NCBI GenBank assembly: GCA_008363265.1
Contig: RHKR01000013.1
Coordinates: forward strand, 1-19,058
DNA length: 19,058 nt
DNA from: Chlorobiota bacterium
GTDB taxonomy: Bacteria > Bacteroidota > Ignavibacteria > Ignavibacteriales > Ignavibacteriaceae
Direction of reading: 5' to 3'
In this document: positions 6,702-14,637 of the stretch, piece by piece
How the letters are laid out: each line of letters starts with the position of its first letter
Numbering within the stretch: position 1 is the stretch's first letter
Translations under genes and position numbers: made by a program
Notes under the pieces: model-generated
What the model saw: only the letters and a program-made list of their open reading frames with translations
Databases searched by the model: none
What the model was told of the DNA's origin: nothing

Positions 6702-8068
6702 ACCACTCCGGTAACAACAATGCCCTCACACCATCAAAAATTGTGGCGGAACTTAACAAATATATCATCGGCCAGGATGACGCCAAAAGAGCCGTTGCCA
6801 TCGCACTCAGAAACAGGTGGCGCAGGCAGCAGATCGAGGGATCCCTTAAGGAAGAGATCATGCCGAACAACATTATCCTTATCGGACCGACCGGCGTCGG
6901 AAAAACCGAGATCGCCCGCCGCCTCGCGAAGCTCGTTGATGCACCATTCGTGAAGGTGGAGGCATCGAAGTTCACTGAGGTGGGATATGTCGGCCGTGAT
7001 GTCGAATCGATAATCCGTGATCTGGTGGAGTTCTCGGTTAATCTGGTGAAATCAGAGAAGACCGCCGGGGTTAGAACCAAGGCAATCGCCATGGCAGAGG
7101 AAAGGATTCTCGATATCCTGATACCTCCCGTAAGAAAATCCTTCGCCGGTGAACCGGAAGAAGAGCAGGGTAGCGAAGCCTATCAGAATCAGAAGACGCG
7201 CGAATGGATGAGGGAGAAATTAAGGAATGGGGAACTCGACGATAAAATGATCGAGTACGATGTTCAGCAGGCAGCATTGGGAATGCAGGTTCTCGGCCCG
7301 TTCGGCGGCGACGACATCGGAATGAACATCCAGGAGATCATGTCTTCTGTTATGCCGAAAAAGAAGAAAAAAAGAAAAACCACCATCAAGGAAGCCCGCG
7401 AGATAATGATCGAGGAAGAGGCCCAGAAACTTATCGACCTCGACTCGGTCCACAAGGAAGCGATAATCAGGGCTGAGAATACCGGTATTGTTTTCATCGA
7501 CGAAATCGACAAGATTGCCGGCGGTGGTAAAGGGCACGGCCCCGATGTCTCACGCGAAGGCGTTCAGAGGGATCTGCTCCCGATTGTCGAAGGCTCCAAC
7601 GTTAACACCAAGTACGGTGTAGTGAGAACCGATCACATTCTTTTTGTGGCCTCGGGTGCATTTCATGTTTCAAAACCATCCGATCTTATTCCCGAACTGC
7701 AGGGCAGATTCCCGATCAGGGTTGAACTTAAAAGCCTCACCGAGGAAGACTTCATTAAGATACTCACAATTCCCCAGAACGCGCTGCTGAAGCAGTATGC
7801 CGCTCTTCTGGAAGTGGAAGGCGTCAGGGTTGAGTTCAAGGAAGACGGCATCAGGGAGACCGCCCGCATTGCCCAGAAAGCCAACGAACAGGTTGAGAAC
7901 ATCGGAGCGCGCAGGCTTCACACGATCCTCACCACCCTCCTCGACGATATCCTCTTTAATGTACCTGACATAATGCCTGACTCTCTTATCGAGATCACCG
8001 GCCAGATGGTCAGGGACAAACTGGAGAAGATTGTAACAGACAGGGATCTGAGCAAGTATATACTTTAA
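6698..8068 (+). CDS. hslU: ATP-dependent protease ATPase subunit HslU (ClpY)
   Basis: HslU is the AAA+ unfoldase that caps HslV and threads substrates into it. In its 456 residues one sees the N-terminal [34 protein letters not shown] block, Walker A GPTGVGKT (63-70), the pore loop GYVG (96-99), an inserted I-domain (about 105-255) with a lysine-rich PKKKKKRK run at 220-227, Walker B IVFIDEID (264-271) and the C-terminal DLSKYIL tail that docks into HslV. The start is TTG at 6698, within the hslV stop (TTGA), preceded by a clear GGGAGG at 6685-6690. Length is close to the usual 440-470. The transcript ends at a strong hairpin at 8074-8106. Confidence 0.97.
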   Translation: MNHSGNNNALTPSKIVAELNKYIIGQDDAKRAVAIALRNRWRRQQIEGSLKEEIMPNNIILIGPTGVGKTEIARRLAKLVDAPFVKVEASKFTEVGYVGRDVESIIRDLVEFSVNLVKSEKTAGVRTKAIAMAEERILDILIPPVRKSFAGEPEEEQGSEAYQNQKTREWMREKLRNGELDDKMIEYDVQQAALGMQVLGPFGGDDIGMNIQEIMSSVMPKKKKKRKTTIKEAREIMIEEEAQKLIDLDSVHKEAIIRAENTGIVFIDEIDKIAGGGKGHGPDVSREGVQRDLLPIVEGSNVNTKYGVVRTDHILFVASGAFHVSKPSDLIPELQGRFPIRVELKSLTEEDFIKILTIPQNALLKQYAALLEVEGVRVEFKEDGIRETARIAQKANEQVENIGARRLHTILTTLLDDILFNVPDIMPDSLIEITGQMVRDKLEKIVTDRDLSKYIL

Positions 8069-8073
8069 AAACC

Positions 8074-8106
8074 AAAAAGGGTGGCCGTGGAGGTCACCCT
8101 TTTTTG
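8074..8106. terminator. Bidirectional intrinsic terminator between hslU and mscL
   Basis: AAAAAGGGTG (8074-8083) pairs perfectly with CACCCTTTTT (8095-8104). The stem continues inward by one G-U and two C-G pairs to a 5-nt loop (GTGGA). The 3' arm runs into T6, and the 5' side gives a T-run on the minus strand. It starts 5 nt after the hslU stop and ends 9 nt before the mscL stop codon, so it can end both converging transcripts. Confidence 0.92.
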
Positions 8107-8114
8107 CTCGTATT

Positions 8115-8528
8115 TTACTTCCTTAGCAGGTCTCTTATCTCGGTGAGGAGAACGATATCCTCCGAGGGTTTCTTGACAGCGGCTTTTTCTTCCTGATCTT
8201 TCCTTGTCAGTCTGTTCATTCCCTTGACAGCCAGGAAAATTACGAAAGCTATAATAACAAACTCAACCACCGTGTTGATGAAGCCACCGTAACTGAGAAA
8301 TACGGGGTCGATCACTTTGTCGCCTTCTGATGAGCCGGCTTTGAGGAGTATCTTCAGGTCTTTGAAGTCGACACCCCCAAGGAGAAGCCCTATCGGCGGC
8401 ATCACCACATCATTTATGAAGGATGAAACTATCTTTCCAAATGCACCTCCAATGATCACGCCCACGGCGAGGTCGATAACATTACCCCGCATGGCAAAAG
8501 CTTTGAACTCAGAAAAGAATTCTTTCAT
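8115..8528 (-). CDS. mscL: Large-conductance mechanosensitive channel MscL
   Basis: MscL is an inner-membrane pentamer that opens under membrane tension and releases solutes on hypo-osmotic shock. The 137-residue protein has the family signature near its N terminus ([39 protein letters not shown] split across an N-terminal helix and TM1, about 5-45). A periplasmic loop (about 50-79, [12 protein letters not shown] onward) follows, then TM2 ([28 protein letters not shown], about 80-107) and a charged C-terminal helix ending [17 protein letters not shown] lies about 8 nt before the ATG. It is a single-gene unit: convergent with hslU and divergent from the small gene at 8645. Confidence 0.96.
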   Translation of the reverse strand: MKEFFSEFKAFAMRGNVIDLAVGVIIGGAFGKIVSSFINDVVMPPIGLLLGGVDFKDLKILLKAGSSEGDKVIDPVFLSYGGFINTVVEFVIIAFVIFLAVKGMNRLTRKDQEEKAAVKKPSEDIVLLTEIRDLLRK

Positions 8529-8559
8529 GTAATGGTTCCTTTTTTAATTTAATCAGGGC

Positions 8560-8567
8560 CAAATATA
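8560..8567 (-). promoter_or_regulatory. mscL promoter -7 element (TATATTTG)
   Basis: On the minus strand TATATTTG (8567 to 8560) matches TAnnTTTG exactly and lies 31 nt upstream of the mscL ATG. The expected -33 TTG/TTTG is not evident, so the call rests on the -7 element and its place in a 116-nt divergent intergenic region. Confidence 0.5.
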
Positions 8568-8644
8568 AACTTTTTTAATGTAATGCGGGTTACCCTTGAA
8601 ACCTAATGCAAGTTTTTGTATCTAATCTGAAAAAAGAGAGACGG

Positions 8645-8848
8645 ATGTTAACAAAAAGAAATCTGATATTTACTTCGATCGGTGTGCTGCTTGGCGGTGT
8701 GGCCGGTTATGCATACTACTACTTTATTGGCTGCAAGAACGGCTGCCCTATCCAGAGCAACGCCCTTCTTACAACTCTCTACGGTGCGTTCACCGGTGCC
8801 GTGGCAACTTTCTCATTCAAGACCGAACAGAAGAAGAAAGAAGATTAA
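8645..8848 (+). CDS. Small membrane protein, DUF6132-like
   Basis: The product is 67 residues starting MLTKRNLIFTSIGVLLGG. Two hydrophobic segments are visible: about 7-28 (IFTSIGVLLGGVAGYAYYYFIG) and about 39-57 (LLTTLYGAFTGAVATFSF), joined by a short CKNGCPIQSN loop with two cysteines. The AGYxYYYFIGCxxG-CPI-SN-TLYGA pattern resembles the small DUF6132 membrane family of Bacteroidota, recalled from memory; its function is unknown. An upstream ATG at 8606 would add 13 residues, but the GAGAGACGG just before 8645 and the better membrane topology favour 8645. The TAA stop overlaps the mfd stop on the other strand, leaving no room for a terminator. Confidence 0.72.
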   Translation: MLTKRNLIFTSIGVLLGGVAGYAYYYFIGCKNGCPIQSNALLTTLYGAFTGAVATFSFKTEQKKKED

Positions 8849-11800
8849 GCGGGGTCACCGGATCCCGTTTCCGCATCCTTCACGCCATAAATTTCCATTA
8901 TCTGTCTGAACAGATCGATCAGATACGCGGTCACCTTTTCTGGTGATTCGAACGATCTTTCTATAACCAGCTTCATTGAATCTCGCTGCTGGTCGAACCG
9001 CACCGAGTCCTTCAGTCTGGTCATTACGAGGTGCAGCAGAACCTTGAAATTGTTCTCGTAGAATTCCTCCCTCTCCTTGTTCGGAAGTATCAGCATGATC
9101 CGCTGTTTCTGAATGATCACCCTGTCGAACATCGCGTATGAGGCAAAGTATCTTATCCTCGCGGTTTCCACGAGACGCTTCGCTGTGATCGGGAGGAGGC
9201 CAAACCTGTCGCTTAATTCTTCCCTGATATCATCGATCTCTTTGAGCGTTCCCGCGGAGATGAGAGAAGTGTAGAAGTTCAACCTGTCGGTCTGGTCGGG
9301 CATGAACTGCTCTGGGATACCGATCTCGTAGTAGGTGTCGATCTTCGGATCTGTTCTCTGCGTTGTCTTCCCGAGGTTCTTGAACACCTCTTTGAACTCT
9401 TTGTGCTTCAGTTCCTCAACCGCCTCATTAACAAGTTTCATGTAGAGATCGAACCCGACATCGGTTATGAAGCCGCTCTGTTCTGTGCCGAGGAGGTTGC
9501 CCGCGCCCCTGATCTCGAGGTCGCGCATGGCGAGGTTGAAACCGGATCCAAGCTCATTGAACTCCTCGATAGCTTTCAGCCTTTTGAGCGTCTGCTTCTT
9601 CAGCGCGCTGAGGGACGGAACGAGGAAGTAGGCGTATGCCTGCCTGTCGGACCTTCCGACACGGCCGCGGAGCTGGTGAAGTTCAGCAAGTCCGAACCTG
9701 TCAGCTCTGTTCACAATTATAGTGTTCACGTTGGGAATATCAATACCCGACTCGATGATCTTGGTTGAAAGGAGGACGTTGAATTTCTTCTGAAGGAAGC
9801 CATGGATAACATCTTCAAGGTGGTCGGGGGTCATTTTACCGTGAGCAACACCGATCACCGCCTCGGGTACAAATTTCTTGATATAGTCGCCGAGCTTGTT
9901 GATCGACATGATCCTGTCGTGTACGATGTAAACCTGTCCGTTTCTGGCAAATTCGGCGATGAGCCACTCCCTGATCTTTTTGATGTCGAACAGGTCAACC
10001 TTCGTGTAAACGGGCTGTCTGTTCGCCGGAGGTGTCGCCATTATCGAAAGGTCGCGCGCGCCGTGAAGTGAGAAATTGAGCGTCCTCGGAATAGGTGTCG
10101 CGGTAAGGGTGAGAGTGTCGACATTTACACGCATCGATCTCAGTTTCTCTTTTGCCTTGACTCCGAACCGGTGCTCTTCATCGATGATGAGCAACCCGAG
10201 ATATTTGAAGCCGATATCCTTCGAGATGAGGCGGTGGGTGCCGATAACAATATCCACCTCCCCTGCCTTAAGTTTGCCTACGATCTCTGTCTGTTTTGCT
10301 TTTGCCTGGAACCTCGACATTACCTCGACCCTGACGGGGAACTGAGAAAGCCGGTCACGGAATGTGTTGTAGTGCTGTTCGGCCAGGATGGTGGTTGGAA
10401 CCAGAACACTCACCTGTTTTCCGTCCTGTACCGCTTTGAAAGCTGCCCTTACGGCGATCTCTGTTTTTCCGAAGCCGACATCGCCGCAGACGAGACGGTC
10501 CATCGGGGAGATATCCTCCATGTCCTGTTTTATTTCCTCAGTAACCTTCAGCTGATCAGGAGTGTCCTCGTAAATGAACGACGCTTCAAGTTCTTTCTGC
10601 CACTGGCTGTCGTTGGAGAATGAGAATCCTTTGGTCGACTTTCTTTGGGCGTAGAGTTCGATAAGGTCGCGTGCGATCTCCCTGATCTTCCTCTTCGCCT
10701 TGTTCTTCGTATTCTCCCAGGTGTTGGTGCCGAGGACGGAAATTCTTGGCTCCACACCCTCTTTAGAAGAATATTTTTTGATCAGGTGGAGGTAGTTCAG
10801 GTTAACGAACACAGCACCCCCCTCACCGAAGATCAGTTTAACCGCCTCCTGTTCGATCTCCCCTATCTTCACCATGTGCAGTCCCGCGAACCGGCCGATG
10901 CCGTACTCTTCGTGAACCACATAGTCACCCGGTTTTATCGAGAGGAGTTCGTTCCTTCTCGATTTAGCCGGACGCTTGTAGGTGACCACCTTTGTTCTGA
11001 AGGGCTTTCCGAATATCTGATAGTCGGAGAGGATAAGAATTTTTTCCTTCTTCAGAAAAAAGCCTTCCTTCAGTGGCAGGATTGTAAAACTGATCGTTCC
11101 ATCCTCACACATCAGGCTCAGATCTTCCTTCTGATTGCGGAGGAGGTCTTTCAGGCGGTCGTGCTGTATCTCGTTCTCAACCGCGATTATGATACGGTAA
11201 CCGTTTTCGGAAAAATTAAAAATAGTGCTGAAAAGGATCTCATAGTTCGAATTTATCGAAGGAGCAGCCGCGATCTCAAGGGGAATTGAGCCGTCTATCT
11301 GTATCCCGGTCTCCAGCAGCCAGGTGTTGTTCCCTTTCGTGACAATATCCTGAAGATCGATCTTCTGTGCATCCTCGCCTGCGGAAGTGTCGCCGCCCTC
11401 CTCCGGAAAATCATCGAGAAACGCGTCTTCATCATAAACCGGCTCGGGTCCGTTCTCTTCAACTTCATCATCCGGTTCGGTTATCTTCACTTCCTTGAAA
11501 GTGGCTTCCCTGAGATAGTACTCCTCAGAGAGGATCACCGCGTCGTTGATGTAGTCGAAAATGTCATCACTGAAGATGTTCTCGTCGTTGGTGGCGAACT
11601 CTTCAAGCTCGGGGGAAATGGTGGCTGCTTCTGTTATCTGTACCGACCTCTGATTGTCGGGATCGAAGTAGCGGAGAGATTCTATGAAGTCACCGTCGAA
11701 CTCAACGCGTACGGGGAGTGACTCGCTGTGCGACCAGAAATCTATGATCGCCCCCCTCTGAGCGAAGTAACCGCTCTGTTCTACATATTTCTCTTTTTTG

Positions 11801-12252
11801 TAGTTATAGCTTCCGAGGAGCGCGACGAGACGGTCGTAGGTGATCGAGTCACCGGACACCACCTTGTAAAGGCTTTCTGAAAAATCACTTTTTGAAGGGA
11901 GCTTGACGAGTAACAATTCATAAGTGGATACGAGGAAATATCCCGGTAGCGAGGAGAGTTCGTTCAGGGTTTCCTGTATCTTTTTTGAATTGAACCCGGA
12001 TATCTGGATCACCGGGGTTTTGGTACCCATCAGTTTCAGTTCGGTCGCTGATTCAAGAACCTCTTTCACTGTTGGAACGAGGATGACCACCTTGTCGTAT
12101 TTCAGTTTAAGTTGCAGAGCGGTCATTGTACGGGAGCTGCCGGGGAGGGATACCACCCGGTGGACGCTTCCCCGCTCTGAATGCACTTTTTTTACAAGGC
12201 TTTTAATTTCTGTGAAATTTCCGAAAGAGGAAATAAGTTCGGCTTGTTCCAT
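8845..12252 (-). CDS. mfd: Transcription-repair coupling factor Mfd
   Basis: Mfd is an ATP-driven DNA translocase that removes RNA polymerase stalled at lesions and recruits UvrA. The 1135 residues show the full order. A degenerate UvrB-like module comes first (about 1-250, SLPGSSRTM in place of a Walker A; YFAQRGAIIDFWSHS). The RNA polymerase interaction domain starts near 440 (PGDYVVHEEYGIGRFAGL). Helicase motifs follow: Walker A GDVGFGKTE (590-598), GTHRLISKDI (671-680), DEEH (691-694) and TATPIPRTL (718-726), then the RGRVGRSDRQAYAYFL segment and the C-terminal TRCF domain. A very acidic insert (about 257-298, EPDDEVEENGPEPVYDED onward) separates the UvrB-like module from the next domain. 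The start lies 3 nt after the PAP2 gene stop, with no clear ribosome-binding site, so it is probably co-translated as the last gene of the operon. Confidence 0.97.
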   Translation of the reverse strand: MEQAELISSFGNFTEIKSLVKKVHSERGSVHRVVSLPGSSRTMTALQLKLKYDKVVILVPTVKEVLESATELKLMGTKTPVIQISGFNSKKIQETLNELSSLPGYFLVSTYELLLVKLPSKSDFSESLYKVVSGDSITYDRLVALLGSYNYKKEKYVEQSGYFAQRGAIIDFWSHSESLPVRVEFDGDFIESLRYFDPDNQRSVQITEAATISPELEEFATNDENIFSDDIFDYINDAVILSEEYYLREATFKEVKITEPDDEVEENGPEPVYDEDAFLDDFPEEGGDTSAGEDAQKIDLQDIVTKGNNTWLLETGIQIDGSIPLEIAAAPSINSNYEILFSTIFNFSENGYRIIIAVENEIQHDRLKDLLRNQKEDLSLMCEDGTISFTILPLKEGFFLKKEKILILSDYQIFGKPFRTKVVTYKRPAKSRRNELLSIKPGDYVVHEEYGIGRFAGLHMVKIGEIEQEAVKLIFGEGGAVFVNLNYLHLIKKYSSKEGVEPRISVLGTNTWENTKNKAKRKIREIARDLIELYAQRKSTKGFSFSNDSQWQKELEASFIYEDTPDQLKVTEEIKQDMEDISPMDRLVCGDVGFGKTEIAVRAAFKAVQDGKQVSVLVPTTILAEQHYNTFRDRLSQFPVRVEVMSRFQAKAKQTEIVGKLKAGEVDIVIGTHRLISKDIGFKYLGLLIIDEEHRFGVKAKEKLRSMRVNVDTLTLTATPIPRTLNFSLHGARDLSIMATPPANRQPVYTKVDLFDIKKIREWLIAEFARNGQVYIVHDRIMSINKLGDYIKKFVPEAVIGVAHGKMTPDHLEDVIHGFLQKKFNVLLSTKIIESGIDIPNVNTIIVNRADRFGLAELHQLRGRVGRSDRQAYAYFLVPSLSALKKQTLKRLKAIEEFNELGSGFNLAMRDLEIRGAGNLLGTEQSGFITDVGFDLYMKLVNEAVEELKHKEFKEVFKNLGKTTQRTDPKIDTYYEIGIPEQFMPDQTDRLNFYTSLISAGTLKEIDDIREELSDRFGLLPITAKRLVETARIRYFASYAMFDRVIIQKQRIMLILPNKEREEFYENNFKVLLHLVMTRLKDSVRFDQQRDSMKLVIERSFESPEKVTAYLIDLFRQIMEIYGVKDAETGSGDPA

Positions 12253-12255
12253 TGT

Positions 12256-13017
12256 TTAGAATCTGTAGGTAAGGTTTATCATGGGTACAGAAACGGGGCC
12301 TGAGCCCTCTTTTGAGGTTCCGATCAGACTTCCCGTAAAATAGCCAATTGCACTCCCCAGCACCAAATCCGATAGCCAGTGATGGCTGTTGTAGATGCGC
12401 TCAAGCGCCATCACACCGGCGACAGCCCAGTAGGCGGCCTTCTCGATGTCGCTATCTGTCGAAAGAGCCATAACAGATGCGAAAGCGAAACCAGCGGTGG
12501 CGTGGCCAGAGGGGAAGGAAGTGTTGTCCCATGAGGTTTGAAAAAGATCAAAGTTTGAATTGCTCTCTGAAATTGTCGGTCTCTCCCGTCCGGTGACAAG
12601 TTTCAGAAGCGTCGTAACCGCGGTGGAATATATCAGCGCAGATCCGAGCTTTACCCCCAGGTCGCGGTTGCGGTCATTCTTGAATATCTGACCATGAAGG
12701 TAGAGCCCGCCGGCCACTGAGAAAACACCTATGACTGAATATTTGTTGAAGAGCGTAATTGGTTTGGGAAGTGGGGGCATCTGATGTTTGAAGAAATTGT
12801 TGACTCGTTCGTCGACGGTGTAGGCGAGCGCGGTCGATCCGGCTACAATTCCATAGTTGAGGATATCCTGTCCTTCGAACCGGGTTGCCGATTTTAAAAT
12901 ACTCTCCCCGTACCTGCCGAATTTTTCCGCGTCAGAATCCTGCGGAAGAATTGGGGTAAGTAATAAAAAAAATAATATTAAGACAGTGGTTTTATCGTAT
13001 TTAGTCAACAAGCTCAA
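12256..13017 (-). CDS. PAP2-family phosphatase with signal peptide
   Basis: PAP2 enzymes remove phosphate from lipid phosphates such as undecaprenyl pyrophosphate or phosphatidic acid, usually on the periplasmic face. All three motifs are seen: K-x6-RP at 139-147 (KLVTGRERP), PSGH at 169-172, and R-x5-H-x3-D at 207-217 (Arg207, His213, Asp217). An N-terminal hydrophobic stretch (11-25) looks like a signal peptide or anchor (LPQD after it), with more hydrophobic segments at about 55-68, 95-108, 122-141, 173-187, 195-206 and 217-233. The C terminus ends MINLTYRF, a pattern like a single outer-membrane beta strand, which is odd. The frame opens with TTG at codons 1, 3 and 4 and overlaps the end of murQ by 9-17 nt, so the exact start is uncertain. 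Substrate cannot be told from sequence; recycling of undecaprenyl pyrophosphate would fit its place next to murQ. Confidence 0.88.
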   Translation of the reverse strand: MSLLTKYDKTTVLILFFLLLTPILPQDSDAEKFGRYGESILKSATRFEGQDILNYGIVAGSTALAYTVDERVNNFFKHQMPPLPKPITLFNKYSVIGVFSVAGGLYLHGQIFKNDRNRDLGVKLGSALIYSTAVTTLLKLVTGRERPTISESNSNFDLFQTSWDNTSFPSGHATAGFAFASVMALSTDSDIEKAAYWAVAGVMALERIYNSHHWLSDLVLGSAIGYFTGSLIGTSKEGSGPVSVPMINLTYRF

Positions 13018-13936
13018 TGGCTTTTCTTACAAAGCCGTCGGAAATCTCCAGCCTTCTACCGGCTTCCTCCGCCGTTACACCGGCCTTGATCATCACAAGC
13101 GCTGTCTTAACGTGCCCGCCTGCTTCGTCAAGGTATTTGGTGGCTTCATCGTAGGTAAGGCCCGTGATGGTCATTACGACCCGTTTGGCCCTTTCCACAA
13201 GTTTCTTGTTGGTCATCCGGAGATCGATCATCATGTTCTCATAAACCTTTCCCATCCTTATCATCGATGCGGTGGTCAGCATGTTGAGAACCAGTTTCTG
13301 TGCGGTTCCGCTCTTCATTCTGGTTGAACCCATAACCACTTCGGGTCCTACGTATGGGCAGATCGGAATATCCACTTCTTCAATATTGAAACCTTCCCTC
13401 GGTGTCGCGGTGACGTAAACCGTCGTCGCTCCAAGTTCCTTGGCTTTCTTGACCGCGCCGATCACATAAGGTGTGCGCCTGCTCGCGGCGATACCGCAGA
13501 CAACATCCTTATCGGTCACGCCAGCGGCCATCACATCATTGGCACCGTTCGATTCATGATCCTCGGCCCCCTCCTGAGCGCGGAACATTGCCTCTTTACC
13601 GCCGGCGATGTAACCCTCGATCATACCGAAAGGAGTCCCGAAAGTCGGGGGGCACTCGGAAGCATCAACCACGCCGAGCCTGCCGGAGGTGCCGGCACCG
13701 AAATAGAGAAGCCTGCCGCCATTCTTTAGAGCTTTTACGATCGCTTCCACAGCCAGGGCTATATAAGGGATTTCCTGCTCAACCGCGATGGGCACCCTTT
13801 TATCTTCCTCGTTAATAATTCTTAGAATTTCTGTGACCGATGCGGCATCAATTTCCATCGATCTGGGATTTCTCTGCTCTGTGGAGAGTTTGGCAATTTC
13901 ATTAAAAAGCGATTGGTCTGTTCCGCTGAGGATCAT
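13001..13936 (-). CDS. murQ: N-acetylmuramic acid 6-phosphate etherase
   Basis: MurQ cleaves the lactyl ether of MurNAc-6-phosphate to give GlcNAc-6-phosphate and D-lactate in peptidoglycan recycling. The 311 residues match the family end to end: LSTEQRNPRS near the N terminus, the SIS sugar-phosphate fold with LLYFGAGTSGRLGVVDASECPPTFG (77-100, containing the acidic catalytic candidate Glu94), GAEDHESNG (123-131, Glu125), MGSTRMKSGTAQK and a C-terminal helical domain with YLDEAGGHVKTALVMIKAGVTAEEA. Its ATG overlaps the rsmG stop (ATGA), and its own end overlaps the PAP2 gene. No kinase or transporter for MurNAc is nearby. Finding a peptidoglycan-recycling gene inside the mnmE-mnmG-rsmG operon is unusual. 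Confidence 0.96.
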   Translation of the reverse strand: MILSGTDQSLFNEIAKLSTEQRNPRSMEIDAASVTEILRIINEEDKRVPIAVEQEIPYIALAVEAIVKALKNGGRLLYFGAGTSGRLGVVDASECPPTFGTPFGMIEGYIAGGKEAMFRAQEGAEDHESNGANDVMAAGVTDKDVVCGIAASRRTPYVIGAVKKAKELGATTVYVTATPREGFNIEEVDIPICPYVGPEVVMGSTRMKSGTAQKLVLNMLTTASMIRMGKVYENMMIDLRMTNKKLVERAKRVVMTITGLTYDEATKYLDEAGGHVKTALVMIKAGVTAEEAGRRLEISDGFVRKAIELVD

Positions 13937-14619
13937 TTGTAAAGCTCCAGGTAAACGAGTTTTTTACCTTTTTCATTTTTAGTGTTGGTGGGTTTGTAGC
14001 GCAGTTCATAAGTTGTTGACCGTTTGATAAGGTGACCGTATTTTTCCTTGGCCACCTCAAACTCACCCGCTATGTCTCCACCTTTGATAAGTAACATTGC
14101 TGCTTTATCTTTGATCAGAGGAAGTGAGTATCTCACTAAAGTGAGAAGATCCACGGTTGCCCGGCTGATTATAATATCGAACTTGCCGGCATATTTTTTA
14201 ACGAAGTCAATGGCTTCCACCCGGCTGTTTTCAACGATGACATTCCTGAGCATTAGCCGTTCGACAAATTCAGTGACAGCTTTGGTTTTCTTGGCGATCG
14301 AGTCGACAACCACCCCTTGAAGGTCTGGTCTCATGATCCCGAACGGGATACCCGGCAGTCCCCCACCGGTTCCGATGTCGAGGAATGCTGATGCACGTTC
14401 GGGGAGATACTTCGTGATGAAGGCTGAAATGAAAACATGGTTCTCAACTATATTCTCGATATCTTTGCGTGATACAAGATTTAAGACCTCGTTCTTCTCC
14501 GCCAGCAGACGCGAGTATTGAGCGAGTCTGCTCAGTGTCCCTTCATCCGGGTTTTGATTATTCTCCCAAAAAAAGTGTGTCAGTTGCCTTAAATATGTAT
14601 CATCTGATATCAACAGCAC
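13933..14619 (-). CDS. rsmG: 16S rRNA (guanine527-N7)-methyltransferase
   Basis: RsmG (GidB) makes m7G527 in 16S rRNA using S-adenosylmethionine. The SAM-binding loop FLDIGTGGGLPGIPFGIM (79-96) is diagnostic, with LLAEKNEVLNLVSRKDIENIVENHVFIS before it and IIISRA and YSLPLIKDKAAMLLIKGG after it. The longest frame begins with GTG at 14619 (228 residues), but the only good ribosome-binding site, CCGGAG, directly abuts that codon. With normal spacing it would serve the TTG two codons later (14613), giving 226 residues. It lies 18 nt after mnmG and overlaps murQ by 4 nt (ATGA), so it belongs to the same operon. The mnmE-mnmG-rsmG order is the widespread origin-associated arrangement. Confidence 0.95.
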   Translation of the reverse strand: MLLISDDTYLRQLTHFFWENNQNPDEGTLSRLAQYSRLLAEKNEVLNLVSRKDIENIVENHVFISAFITKYLPERASAFLDIGTGGGLPGIPFGIMRPDLQGVVVDSIAKKTKAVTEFVERLMLRNVIVENSRVEAIDFVKKYAGKFDIIISRATVDLLTLVRYSLPLIKDKAAMLLIKGGDIAGEFEVAKEKYGHLIKRSTTYELRYKPTNTKNEKGKKLVYLELYK

Positions 14620-14637
14620 TCCGGTAAAAACATAAAA

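Noticed and set aside
8845..12259. Several long open frames on the plus strand opposite mfd (for example 10645-11289)
   Set aside because: They are antisense to a clear full-length mfd, have no family motifs, and follow from codon use in the real gene.
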